Source: Rhipidocladum racemiflorum
Lineage: Eukaryota; Streptophyta; Magnoliopsida; Poales; Poaceae
NCBI GenBank assembly: GCA_036346355.1
Contig: CM070572.1
Span: 7,695,001 to 7,759,000 of the forward strand
Direction of reading: 5' to 3'
DNA: 64,000 nt
This document shows positions 31,094-44,296 of this stretch, piece by piece. Within the stretch, counting starts at the first letter, position 1. Each line of letters begins with the position of its first letter. The notes under the pieces were generated by a model. The model had not been told where the DNA came from. It saw only the letters and a list, made by a program, of their open reading frames with translations, and did no database searches. The translations under genes and the position numbers were made by a program.

Positions 31094-34000
31094 TTAATCT
31101 GGAGCCAAATCGGCACCTCTCAGGAAATAGGGTTTTATTATTCGGCAATTAACAAACCTGAAATTTATTTCGCAGTCACGCAATTAGTAAAAATATCGCG
31201 CAGTAGGAAAAGTGATTCCACATCGTAAAAGGGTAGAACCCCCACAGTATAAAAGGTTAAGCACAAGCATTGTGCATTAGGATAGCTCACAGCCGAAGCC
31301 ATCCTCGAGTGCTAACCCTTGATCTTTAAGGCAACCTTGCCTCATAGCTATAAGGCAAAGCCCGAAGCAAACCAACAGACAAAGCCTCCAAAGCAAGCCA
31401 AACACCAAGGCTACCACGGAACCATTAGGAGCAAAGAAGTAAGGGCACTAGGAAGCCACCAGGAGGAGCAAGAAGGCCACCAAGCAAGCACAAGCTAGGA
31501 AGCCCCACGATAACTACCAAGCCCAAGCCACCCTAGGAGCTCAAGCAAGAAGGCAAAGCCAGCCAAGCAGGGACCAAGACCAGAAGACCACCAAGGACCA
31601 AGGAACTGTAGGAGAAAGACCATTCAGGAGCTCAAGCAAGCAAGAACAACAAAGGAGCCAAAAGGCTAGGAGGAGAAGCCAAGAGAGCAAGGGCAAGGGG
31701 ACGGCCACCTCTTCATCACCATCACCAACAGTCACAACCACAGCACCACAACTCCGCATTTCATTTCATTCTTCACTCCATAGGTAACATCACTTTCATA
31801 GCTAGTAGCACAGACATAGAGATTGCAGTAGAAAACCAGTATATAATAAAATGACATTAGCATAATAGTGGTTTCACGAGGGTGAATTAGCCTAGGGGCG
31901 GCACAGTATGTGCCTGTTCACCCCCACGTACTCCCCGACGTACGGGAGACGGTGGGTGTCGCCACCGCACCGCCCCAAGCCTCAACCCTTTTCATCATCA
32001 ACCAAATCGATAATATATGAATAATATGCGTTATTCCAAAGCACAAAAATGTAAATTGTTAGTGAGTAAATGGGGTAGAGGAGGCTAGGATTTACCAAAC
32101 CCCAGCAAAGCATAGGGGAGTCAGCCAGAGGGAGGATAGGGGACTTGATTGTGGACAAAGGTTGGTCAGCGTGGCCCAGCAGTGGCATGAGGAGGTTGGA
32201 GGGGCAGCGGTATCACGGCTTGAGGAGATGTCTGCTGAGCCGGCTAGAGGAGACCTTGGGGGATTGGTCGGCAAACTAGAGGGTGAGAGGCCTGGGGACG
32301 CGGCCCAAGAGTGCGGCCGGGTGGGGACCCAAGGCAGGGGAGCCGCAGGGTGTGCGCACACCCCAGCTGGCACATGCCTCAGAGTGAGGTGGTAGCCTGA
32401 GCGCAGAAGCGCGCTTGCTCATGGGAGAGAGAGGCGGCGTGACCACAAGTGAGGTTGGCGCGGGTGGCGCCAGCAAGGGAAGAAGGTGGAGGCCGGTGAC
32501 CGGAGCTAGAAGGGAGGGAGAAGCAATGGTGGCACCATATCGGGAGGGCGAGAGACATCCATGGGGAGAAATGAGGAGAGGAAGAGAGAGATGAGGATGC
32601 CCAGGAAGAGTACAGAAAGAGAAGGAAGAAAGAAAAAAAGGGAGAAGGAAAGGAAAAGGAAAAGAAAGAAAGTAAAAGGAAAAAAGAGAGGAAAAGAGAA
32701 AAAGGGGAGAAACGAAGAAGTGAAAAATAAAAAAGAATATATATATATATACATTAAAGTTTTAAATTCTAGAGAATAATTTTAAAAACGAATTAGACGC
32801 ATTAAGAAAATTTACTTGGAAATTGATTAAACTCGTCTCATTGTACCCTTTGTCAAAAATCAATCATAAATAAGCTATCCATTTATTAACATCCACATAA
32901 ATATGACCCAAATTTAAACTACAAATTATTCTACCCAAATGGCCAAGCCAACAATTAAAATCTCCAATAAAAATGATAAACTTAAATGATCTTCTCTCTG
33001 AATAAAATCCTACTTAGGTGTAAATCAATAACCAAAAGTTATTTTCTTCTAAAACTAACATATGCTCACAGACTTGGCAGAATATAGAAACACAAGGAGG
33101 GCAAAGATAATCGGGTAAATAAGGAAAAGAATAAATAATGCTAACAGCCACTATAATGAGTCAATTAGGAAATAATCCTTTAATTGAGTAAGAAAAATTT
33201 GTTCCTTTAATTGAGTAAGAAAAATTTGATCAAATTTGATATACAATGCAGATCAATTCACGTGTATATATATAATATGCATTTAATAGAAATCAAAATA
33301 AAGGCTAATTTAAGTAGATGATTAAATGAAAAATTAAATACTATCATTAATCATCATAATGATTAAAAATAGGAAAACAATATCTCTGTTGGGAGGGAAT
33401 CATGATCCAAAATTGTAATAAGCAATGTTGACTATAATTCACTAGATTATTGTATCACAAGTTCAAATGTCCTAAATTAAAATACGCCAAGTCAAAAATG
33501 TGACAAGTCAATGTATCCCAAATTTAAATAAATAGCTTACAAGTATCCATTTAAATTGAATCAAAGAAAAGGCAAGGACCGACTGTTTGGGAAAGAAAAG
33601 GAGTAGAAGAAAGAAAAGAAAGATAGAAAAGAGAGTAGGAAGGGGGAAAGAAGAAAAAAAAGAAAGATTAGAAAAAGGAAAGGAAGGCAAATAAATGCCG
33701 GTGAATAAAATACACATAGAAATAGATAAAACTAAATACCACCATAATAACTAAAATGGAGACTTATTGCCTCTATGGGAATGAAGTCATAACCTAGAAT
33801 CTTAATAAACAACATAGATCAAAATACACCAAGGTAAAATACGACAACTTAAAATATTTCAAATTAAAATGCACCAAGTGAAACATATTAAGTTAAAATA
33901 TCCCTAGCTAAGTTAAGCACAATTAAAATATGTCAACTTAAAATACCCCAAATAATAATTTGCTATAAGCATGTAATAATTTAATAGAAGTTAAGGAAAA

Positions 34001-35436
34001 TAGTTGGACGCCATAAAGCATGTGAAATTTTACTAGCTATCTGAAGTATAGTATTTCATAATTTCATGAATTAATTTAAATCTGGCCGGAGACCACTTGC
34101 AACAACCGCATGAGGACATATATTATCACTTTAATCCAGGCAAGTTTCCTTGATCATAGTTTTGAATCAGGGTTTTATGAAAATTTGATGTTGGTTTTCC
34201 TGTGGTCAGTACTTGCATGTCAAAAACCTAACTTTAAATTTAAAAGGAGAAATTGACAATTCAAAAGAATGGTGGAAGAAGTGGCAAGTCCAGCTGAAGC
34301 ACTTGGCTTGCGTATATATTAATATGGTGGGTAGAGGGCGCCATGTTGGAGGTGTGTAGCCGGTGAGGCCCTCTACATAGGCTATGATATAAGGACGAAC
34401 AACTACACTCGGGCAATGAGTCGTATATCTATTATCAACCATAGTGTGTGAAATTGGTTAGAAAATATTGCCCTAAGAAAGTATTGTGATCTTCACATTG
34501 GTGGATAGGTACATAACTAGGGCGTAAAATCTGAGTATGCCGAAAGGCCCGAAGACCACGCAAAATGGGAACTCAGCCATATGACTGATATTTTCCTAGG
34601 TGCTATATTTAAAGCCAGTGCTAGTACTCCGACCTATGTTTGAAGTACAACTGTTCGCTGCGAGTAAGTGGGACAGACTGGGAAAGGTGTCTCCGGCTTG
34701 AGTAACAAGGTTGGAGATCCAATACTAGGTTGGTGATAAACATTCTGGGGCCTCACAGGATGGGGGTCATTATGGGTAAAATGGTACAAACTTACGCATG
34801 GTTAAAATTATGAATTCATGTTTGTCTCATGGATTAGGGGCTATAGAAGCTAAGTCTGCCTCATATACGAGTGCTGGTAGCAGTTTTCACAATCTTAGTT
34901 AACATACACAACCCTTAAAGAAAATCCAAAACCTAGTTTATGTAAAAATGGAATTTTGAGGGAATGGTACTTTGGATGGAAACTTGAGGAATGATATGGA
35001 AAAATTCATCTATTGCATTTTGTTATTAATGCTTGCTGAGTACTTCTGTACTCACTCTTTCCAATTCCCCCTTTGCTAGAGAATTGCTTCGGTGGTCAAG
35101 CATGTCGTTTAACTCATTTCCATGCTTGCCCCGCTAAGATGTTGGATAGACCATTCATCAGCTTCTTCAGTCTTAGGGTTAATCAATACTTTTGTATTAT
35201 ATTTTTATTGTACTTGGATCTATGTATAATTAGTGCACTAAACCTGTAGACTGCATAGCAATGGAATGTAATAAGTTTCCATTTCATTCTCTAATTAGTT
35301 AACACGATGTATTAACTGTTAAAAATGTTAGGTGCGCTCGATGTTTTGGTAGTTAGTATGCTGAGATTCGTGTAATTATTTTAGAGTAATTTTGGCGTTA
35401 CTACCATTACCCTGGGCTAATTATACGGGGTGTCAA
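31094..35436. other. probable decayed gypsy-type LTR sequence with two polypurine tracts; no genes
   Basis: No protein motif was recognised. Signs of LTR origin are a TATAAAAGG-like box near 31241, a GC-rich segment at 31860-31980, the motif GCTGAGTACTTCTGTACTCA near 35034 (the solo LTR at 37529 has a related motif on the other strand near 37890), and the ending GGGGTGTCA near 35434. Polypurine tracts occur at about 32555-32730 and 33590-33690. The boundaries are not secure, as no matching target duplication was found. Confidence 0.4.
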
Positions 35437-35466
35437 GTCGTTTAACTTGTTTCCATGCTTGCCCCG

Positions 35467-36351
35467 AATGCTCCACAACTTGAAATTGCATCCTTGTGAG
35501 AACTGTGTATTCTCTCTTTTTCTTAACATGCCTTGTGTTGAGAATTTGAGAGGGGGGGGGGTCCTAACATTATCCGTAGCTTGAATAACCTTTTGGGATC
35601 TGACAAGAATTACAAGACCGTCGCCGGTGTCGTGACTGCTGTCATAATCTTGCAAGTGCTATCAACCATGCTAAATGTGGCATTTTTTTATCAACATCGA
35701 TCAATAGCGGCTGTTCATCTGGGCCATGTCAATGAATAGAAGATTCAACAGCCATTTTCTGATAGTGGGAGGCAATTAATTAACTCTGCAACAAATTTTG
35801 CCCTAGGAGAGATCCTTGCCAGTTGCTAAGACGGTATAGTAGTACTCCCACAAGAACATCATGGAACTAGCGTATGGTACATCAAAGACTCTTATAATGA
35901 TATGCACAGAAGACCTGGAACTTATATGGCATCACGCAAAATAGTCGTCTTGATAATGTTTCTTACACGTGAAGGTTAAGCAGTTCATATCTCCCGTTAA
36001 ATGAGCTGACAAGTGACCGAAACGACCTAATGTATGTGCAAGCATATCTTCGTTCTGTGAAGTGGCACATTGAAAACTTGCAACAAACCTGACCATGCCA
36101 AATCCATCACAAAGTTGTCAACTTGTTCTTTGGCGTTCATGCCAAGTTATCCATGTGAGTGCAAGAATGGCCCAACCAAATAGGCAAACCCTTTGCCCAA
36201 CACACCAAGTGGCGAGTTGATCACAGTTCGTCCAAAGAATACCTGGAGTTGAAGGCTAGAAGGCCACAGACTCGCAGTATGTCCATATGAGTTGCACTAT
36301 GTTGCAATTCAATCATGATCTTGGCACAAATCACGTCAACAAGCAAGGGGC
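35467..36351. other. unassigned DNA left of the copia element
   Basis: No open frame or family motif could be supported on either strand. A poly-G run of eight to nine bases lies near 35553. The composition is coding-like in places (36060-36260, minus strand) but broken by stops. Confidence 0.35.
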
Positions 36352-36871
36352 TGCTAAATTATTTTAACATAATGTGGTCCATGTAAATTACATAATGATT
36401 CTTATAATAAAAGGTCTAAGTATGATAGTTACTAGACTAAAAGATTAAGAATCATGGGGCTTAAAATCCCTCTCCTCTCCCTTCCAAATATTTAGTTGTG
36501 TATTAATTAGTGTTATTAAGTATAATGCATATTACAGGAGAAATTACTTTTAAGCATCAGTTTCCATGCATATATTGCTACAATAAGAATAAGTGATGAA
36601 TTGTTGGACAGAAAAGAAGAGTACACACATAAAGAAATAGAACAGAAAAGTTCTCTAACCATTGAGAGAACTATAAAGGCTAAGCAGAAAGATATGAAAA
36701 AAAATAAAACTTCATATGCAAGGCATTTTTAATGTCTCAAGATGGGTTTGTGCTTTTGCACATATAAATGATGATTTGTGATTTTGCACATATAAAAGTT
36801 ACTTTTCGGTTGAATTAAAATTGTGCTAAATGATCTTATAGCTTCCACGATTTTCCATGATTTTTCTTACA
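36352..36871 (+). repeat. 5' LTR of the copia element, internally deleted
   Basis: It starts TGCTAAATTATTTTAACAT and ends TTTTTCTTACA directly before the primer-binding site. Compared with the 3' LTR it lacks the segment carrying GGCTATAAAAGGAGCC, so this LTR has lost its core promoter. Confidence 0.8.
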
Positions 36872-36873
36872 TT

Positions 36874-36884
36874 TGGTATAAGAG
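36874..36884 (+). other. primer-binding site of the copia element (degenerate)
   Basis: TGGTATAAGAG differs slightly from the TGGTATCAGAGC complementary to plant initiator-Met tRNA that most plant copia elements use. It begins 2 bases after the 5' LTR. Confidence 0.65.
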
Positions 36885-37528
36885 TAAGGTTATTAGCACT
36901 TTTGATTCACTATTACAATTTTAATTCTTTTATGGTTGATTAAGCTTTCTTTCATGATATATTTAGAGCAATAGTTAAAAGTGACATTGCAATTAAATAT
37001 TTATATTATCGAAAGCATGTTAATCACCAAAGTGGCCTTACTTAAAAAGGGTCATATATATTTAGTTGAGTATTTCAATTGTTCATATTCTATTTGATGC
37101 TATAAATTAGAAAATATAATAGACTATTGAGTTCGCGAATTGTAACGTTAGGAGGTCACCCAAAGGTGGACCAGCTTACAATTGGTGACATGAAAGAGGT
37201 TAATCAACATGCTTGGTTAATTTGTTAGTTTATCCAAAGATAGCATGTGCATTGTCTTGAGTTTAGTTGATTATCTATTAAAGGTGTTTATTTTAGCATC
37301 ATTACTGATTCCAGTCGTGTATCTAAATTTCATCCAAAAATGTTTTTAGATGCACACTCGAAGTTTGTTGTTACATGAATCTATTTTATTTACTCAAATA
37401 TTAATATATAAATATATTTAAAATTTGCAGCTTCCATTAACTTAATAAGTCAGGATTTTTGGCTTGTCAAGTTTAATGGGTCGAACTATGCTGACTGGTC
37501 CGAACAGATTTAGTTTCAGCTGGGTGTC

Positions 37529-40500
37529 TGTCGGGACCCGAATTTGCAAATCCGGACCCTCTGTGTATTCAGCACTAGTCCAGGAACGCGCTAGTGCACA
37601 CAGTCTCAACATTGGCAAATATCACAATCATACTCAACAAAAAATAGGGTACTTTAAATAGTTAACCAAACTGGTTGCTTGACCTTATGGTCAAGTTACA
37701 AATATACGCCTCGCAGGGCGAAACTTATTAAAAGAGAAATAATAGCAGCGGAAAAAGATAACATCGTGGCGCCATCCAGTATACCACAGTAATCGACGGG
37801 CTCGCTCCCTAGTTAGACGGTTCCTCTGGGAGCTCCTCCTCCAAAGCTGGTGTAGATTCTTCTTCAACTGGTGTTGTATTGCGGCAAGGGTGAGTACTTG
37901 GTACTCAGCAAGTCATGCACAGAATGCAGCTAATATACTACATGCATGGCTTAATACAAAGGAGTGGCTCAAAGTATATTTGCAGTAAAGAGCATTTAAC
38001 AAGTATCATAAGTAGATTCGAAAGCAGTAGAAACAAGTATAGCATCAATAACTTTTCCAGAAGTTAAATAAACATCTTTCCCGATTCTAATCCACATTTC
38101 CATCAACATCATTATTAAACCAAACCCAACCTTTCAAGACCAAGTTATTTTCAAGAAAGTCTAACCTTTAACTGTAATTCCCAAGCAATGTCCAATACCG
38201 CGGACACGGCTATTCGAATAGATTTTACACTCTGCAGAGGTTATGCACTTTACCCACAAGATACAGCCAAACACCACAAAGGCGAGTGTCCGTAACAAAG
38301 TCTTTCGGAAACTTCTAACAGCACCAGTGGTCCTCCCCGGTGATTGCACACTAACCCTTCCCTTAGCGAAGGCGAAGTTTAGGCCAATCCATCGTTAGAT
38401 GGGTACCTGGCCGCAGCCCCGGTACGCTCCTCCGTACAACTACACAAAGGGTGTAGTTGACATCCTGAGGTCCCACAGGTACGTTATTAGCAACTTAATC
38501 GACTAGGTCCGTCCCATTACAGTCATGTGGTTGCACGCTTGACTCAGTTCAAAGGCTTGCAAGGTTAAGTCCTTAGGGTGACCAGGGCAAGACTACCCGA
38601 AGAACCAAAACAACGTTCCCGGTGCCACAACTGGTCCACCCGATCATTCTTGCCACATACCCCGGTCGAAAACTATTTATCAAACCCCAGTTGATTACCA
38701 TGCACCACGTGCCATCAACATCACAACACATAATACCTTTTCAAAAAAAGTTCAATATATCATTAAGTCAATATTAACATTTGATTGTCCAAAATCATGT
38801 CCTGAGCACGTAGCAGGTCTATGCAATATACTACAACGATCTAATTTCCCATGTTGGCAATTTAATAATGTCCAACTATTTAATCCTCAACTAGGGTGAC
38901 AAGGGATCATGGCACATATTTAATTAACCAAGATGTCATACAGCAAATTGGCATTTATCTAATTTCCCATAATTAAATAAAGTATTTTCTAATTAAACTA
39001 GCATGCAATAATTTAAACCAAATTAATTTGAAAATGGGATCAACATGGTCAAAGCACAACTTGCCTTCAAAAAGTACTTGTTCTTGGTCCTGAGCTGGCT
39101 CCTGGGTCAACACTTCACCTTCGAAGCCTTCGGGCACTTTAACGTCTACTCGTAAAGCGTGCAAATAGCAATAAATAAATGAATAGTAGACAAAAAGTGT
39201 CCAAACATCCAAATGAAGTTCACAAACAGAGAGAGCATAATTTTATGAATTTTTAGAAACTGGAATCGTCAAATTCGGAGTTTAAATGCAAAAGTTACAA
39301 GCATTTAAAGTTTAAATAATCACTTAAATAATATTACAGAGAAAAACTTTGGTGCAAAAATTAAATAAAATTCATCATTAGGTAGATCTCAATTTTATAC
39401 AAATTTAGAAATTTGAATCACTCAAATCAGAGTTAAATTGCAAAAGTTATAAGCGTTTGAAGTTTGAAATCATATTTGAATTCATTAAATCGAATTAAAT
39501 AAATTATTTCTTTTCGGAAAACGATTTATTGCGTCAGCAGTGACACGTGTCAGCACCGGATTGGTCCACGTGGACTGGCTGACGTCAGCGCCGGCCGAAC
39601 CCACCGATGACGCCAGCATGACGTCATCGGCCACGTGGCACCACCCGGGTGCTGCCACGTGTCCTGGTCCATGGACACGGCCCACGCGCGGCTCGGGTCC
39701 ACGGTGGATCCGGCGCATGGCTTGGTGCGGCTGACATGCGGGCCCGCATGTAAGTGGCACACGTGCGCCCGCACGGTGCGGCGCGCCTAGGCTACGTGGC
39801 TACATCTGGGCCGTTGGATCTAGATCCAACGGTCAGAATCTAACCTAGGTCATTACTGTTGCGGCTACGTGGTGCGATCTCAACCGTTAGATCTAGATCT
39901 AACGGTCCTTAACGCATCTGAGTTCTAGGGTTTTTGGATTGCACGTGACGTTACCTGAGCCGTTGGATGGCGATCGGACGGCTAAGGAAGCTTGCGAGGG
40001 CTCGATGGCGCACGGCGGCGCGGGCTTGCTGGACACGAGGAAGGCGACCAGGCCGACGGCGCTCCACGCGATCTCCGACGAAGTGAACGGCTCCCACGGG
40101 TGTGCCTTGGCTTGAGGGTTCTGGAACTGGCCCCAGACGCGACGGAGGACGGCGGAACGAAGCAAAATCCGTGGCGGAGTGAGATCCAACTACGGCGAGC
40201 AATTGCGGGCGCGACGGGACGCTACGGGCGGCGGCGGCTAGGGCAAAAGCGACGCAGGGTCAAAGCGAACCTCGGGGCAGGACCCGGGCTTTAAATGCCC
40301 TCGGCGTCCGCGCGAAAAGCGGAACCCTAGGCCCACACGGCGGCGCAGTCCGACTCGGTCACGAGAAGACGATGCAATCACGGTCGTCCACGTGTCCCTC
40401 TCAACGATCCAGATCTCCCGGGCGCAAACGGATCCGGACCGGATCCGGTCGAATCGGTACGGGCCAATCCTGACCGTTGGATCCAGATCCAACGGTCCGA

Positions 40501-40984
40501 ATCGTTTAGGGTTTGGTGCGGTGCGGTGCAGTGCGGCTCATCGTGGGCCGTTGGATCAAGATCCAACGGTCGCACGGGTTAGGGCCGATTGGACGGGGTC
40601 TGGCTCAGACGCGGCTCGCGTTGGGTTCGGGTCGGACTCGGACTCGAGTCCGACTCGGGCTCGGTTCGGTCCGACTCGGTCGGATGAACAGTAAAACCCA
40701 GTAGATTTTCCAGCGATTAAATTAATCCGATTAATTTCTAGAAATTCATTTAATTCAAAAAAAATAGCAAAACACTCAGAAAAATTCTGGAAAATATTTT
40801 AGGGCATTTGGGACTCAAATAAAATATTTCCAACAAAATTTTATTTGCAACTTTTAATTCTTTAATTATCTCAAAAGGGAATAAATTCAAATTAAATCCA
40901 AATAAATTCCAGAAAATTCCAAAAATTCACCAAAGTGCCAAATCACACATGAATTTAAGAAAAGCAAAATTTTGGGTTGTTACA
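37529..40984 (-). mobile_element. solo LTR of a gypsy-type element, 3456 bp, nested in the copia gag
   Basis: It starts TGTCGGGACCCG and ends GGGTTGTTACA, giving TG...CA ends, with the 5-bp target duplication GTGTC on both sides (37524-37528 and 40985-40989). The interrupted copia gag frame resumes exactly after the right copy (GlyVal then MGLDVALVLDE), which confirms the boundaries. The interior has no coding domain, so it is a solo LTR left by recombination. Its great length fits large-LTR gypsy lineages such as Tekay. Orientation is inferred as minus from the GGTGAGTACTTGGTACTCAGC motif near 37890. GC-rich segments with repeated CCGTTGGATC(T/C)AGATCCAACGG palindromes occur at 39800-40580. 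Confidence 0.88.
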
Positions 40985-43976
40985 GTGTCATGGGCTTAGA
41001 TGTAGCATTAGTTCTTGATGAAAAGTCTGCAGCCATTATGGATGAAAGTACTGATGAGGATCATTCCCTTTATGAAGCGTGGGAACAGTCTAATGGGCTA
41101 AGTTTGAACTTGATGCGCTTAACGATTATTGAAAACGTAAAGCCATCACTGCCTAAAACTGATAATGCAAAGGAATTCATGACAAAGCTAAAAGAATATT
41201 TTCAATCAGACATTACAGAAAAGTCTATGGTTGGGAGTCTTATGAATTAACTAACGACTAAGAAATTTGATTGGAAACAATATATTTTCGCTATAGATGA
41301 ATAAATACTATTATGGTTCTGGTACTTTAATTGATGGATTATACTGCTTCAATCTTAATGCTGATTTTTTTGAATCCATGTTTCATGTTGAACATATTAT
41401 TGGTAACAAATGTGGTGCACATAATGAACGTTCTGCTTTCTTGTGGCATAAAAGATTGGGTCACATATCCAAAGAAGGAGTTTTAAGGTTAGGAAAAAGT
41501 AAAATTTTACCTCAATTGGATTTTGTTGACTGGAATGTGTGTGTAGATTGCATCAAGGGCAAGCAAACCTCACATATATCAAAGCACCCAACTATAAGTA
41601 GTGAATTGTTACAGTTAAAACACTGATATTTGTGGTCCATTTGATGTTCCATCCTGGGGCGGTGAAACATATTTTATCGCCTTATTGATGACTTCTCACG
41701 TTATTGTTACCTATACTTGCTGCATGAAAAATCTCAAGCTATGCGCATTCTAGAGGTATTCGTTAATGAGGTGAAAAGGTAGCTCGATAGGAAAGTCAAG
41801 ATGATGAGGTCGGATAGAAGTGGTGAATATTTTGAATTTTGATGAACAAAGTTTCTTGAAAGCTGAGACATTTGTGCATAGTAGACAATGACCGAAACAC
41901 CTCAACAAAATGGGGTGGCTGAAAGGCAGAACGTACTCTCATGGAAATGGTTAGGAGCATATTAAGTTACAGTTATGTACCATTTTCTTTGTGGATGCAC
42001 GCATTAATGACTGTTGTGTACTTGCTTAATAGGGTTCCTAATAAATCAGTTCCTAAGACTCCTTAAGAACTATGGACTAGAAAGAAATCTAGCTTGAGGC
42101 ACCTGTACATTTGGGGTTGCTCAGCAGAAGTAAGAATATATAATCCACATGAAAAGAAGCCCGATGAAAAGACCATTAGTGGTTGCTTCATCGGCTATCC
42201 TGAAAAATTAAAAGGTACAGATTTTACTATCATAATCATAGTAAAAGTATAGTTTAGTCTGGAAATTCTCGATTTATTGAGAATGGTGAAATCAGTGGGA
42301 GTGATGATCCGCGAAATATGGATATCAAAGAAATTTAGTCCAACCCTACTCCTAACATTGTCGTATCACCGTTATACAACACTGCAGAAAATACAACTAT
42401 TGAACCAACTACTGATGTGCAAGTCACAACTGAAAAGGAAATTCTACATGAAAGAATAGTGCAAAGGTATGTATGGATTAAAAGACCAGCCATTTCAGAG
42501 GATTATGTGGTTTATTCACTTGAACGTGAATGTGACTTGAGTATCGAAATGATCTAGTCTCATTTAAGCTAGCCATGGAATGTGATAATTTTGAAAAGTG
42601 GTTTGATGTCATGAAAGAGGAGTTGAAATCAATGGATGACAATAAAGTTTGGGAAATAATCGAGTTGCTATAAAGTTCAAAACAAGTCAGATGTAAATGT
42701 GTCTTTAAAACCAAACATGACTCAAAAGGAAACATTGAATGATATAATGTTAGACTTGTCGCCAAAGGTTATACTCAAAAAGAATATTGATTACAAGGAA
42801 GCCTTCTCTCTAGTTTCAAAGAAAGACTATTTGAGAATTATTTTTGGCTCTTGTGGCACATTATGATTTGGAGCTTCACCAGATGGATGTGAAGACTGCT
42901 TTTCTGAATGGTGATTTGGATAAAAAAGTGTATATGTTAAATTGAATGATTCATGGTTCCAGGAAAAGAAAATTTGGTTTATAAATTAAAGAAGTCAATA
43001 TATGGGCTGAAATAAGCTTCCCGACAATGGTATATAAAGTTCAATGGTACAATTTTGAAGTATGGTTTTGTAGAAAATATCGTTGATCGGTGTATGTACA
43101 TAAAGGTTAGTGGAAGCAAGTTTATTATTTTGGTCCTATATGTTGACGGCATTCTGCTTGCTACTAATGATAAATCTTTGTTGCATGATTTAAAGAAATT
43201 TCTCTCCAATAATTTTGAAATAAAATATATGAGTGAGACATACTATATGATTGGAATAGATATATTCCGTGATAGAAAATAAGGATTATTGGGATTGTTT
43301 CAGAAAGTTTACATTAACAAAATATTGGAGAGATTTAGAATGGAAAATTGCTCTGCGAGAATTGTTCCAATTTAGAAAGGGGACAAGTTTAGTGAAATAT
43401 AATATCCAAACAATGATTTGGAACAAAAGGAGATGGAATCTATTCCATACGCATCAATTGTTGGGAGCTTAATGTATGCTTCGACATGCACTCGACCAGA
43501 TAGTAGCTTTGTTGTTGGAATGCTTGGTCGGTATCAAAGTAATCCTGGAATGCATCATTTGAAAGCTATGAAGAAGGTTCTTCGGTATTTGCAAGGCACC
43601 AAGGATCATAGGCTCATGTACAAGAGATCGAGTTGTCTTGAGGTGATCGGCTACTCATATTCAGATTAGCCAAATGTGTGGACTCAAGGAAGTCTGCATT
43701 CGGCTATTTGTTCCTTTTGGCTGGAGGAGCAATTTCATGGAAGAGTGAAAACAATCTGTCATTGCAACTTCCACTATGGAGGCTGGATTTGAAGCAAAAC
43801 ATATGGATTTGAAGTACTTAATGGTAAAAGAAGAAGTGCAAACACGAAAGGTATCAATCGAGCATATTGGTACAGATCTGATGATAGCAAATCCACTAAC
43901 TAAGGGACTACCGCCCAAGACTTTTAGTGGCCATGTTGAGAGGATGGGCATTACAGATAAAACCCTGTTAGCATAA
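40985..43976 (+). pseudogene. copia gag-pol remnants: gag, GAG-pre-integrase, integrase, RT, RNase H
   Basis: The gag N-terminal part (split by the solo LTR; its first piece is near 37443-37528) continues at 40985-41250 and hits a stop. GAG-pre-integrase at 41297-41626 has the LWHKRLGHIS motif and a CVDCIKGKQ zinc-finger end. Integrase pieces at 41640-41950 include LIDDFSRYCYLYLLHEKSQA and TPQQNGVAERQ. RT pieces at 42590-43290 include LVAKGYTQKEY and the ILVLYVDGILLAT catalytic block. The RNase H end at 43418-43976 has SLMYASTCTRPDS, LRYLQGTKD and ANPLTKGLPPKTF. Several stops and frameshifts separate these pieces, so no functional polyprotein exists. Confidence 0.85.
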
Positions 43977-44296
43977 TGAGTATATATACACATGACTTTG
44001 AGTTGCTCGTGCTTTTATGAACATATGAATTCAATAAAAGTATGGTTTTGCTGGTTATCCATATTATCGCGTATACAATTATAGTAGTGATGTATACCAA
44101 TGAAAGTTTCCCATTAAGGTTAGTTTGGATTATGTCAATTGTGATACATGGAAGAGATCTTTCCACTGTATGACTTGTGACCGCCATGATTTTATCACCA
44201 CAATTCAAATTAACGATGACCTGATAAATTCAATGAAATGTGTACAACTAAAAGTTTATCGAATCATCAAGTTTTTACAAGGGCCTAGAGGAAGAT

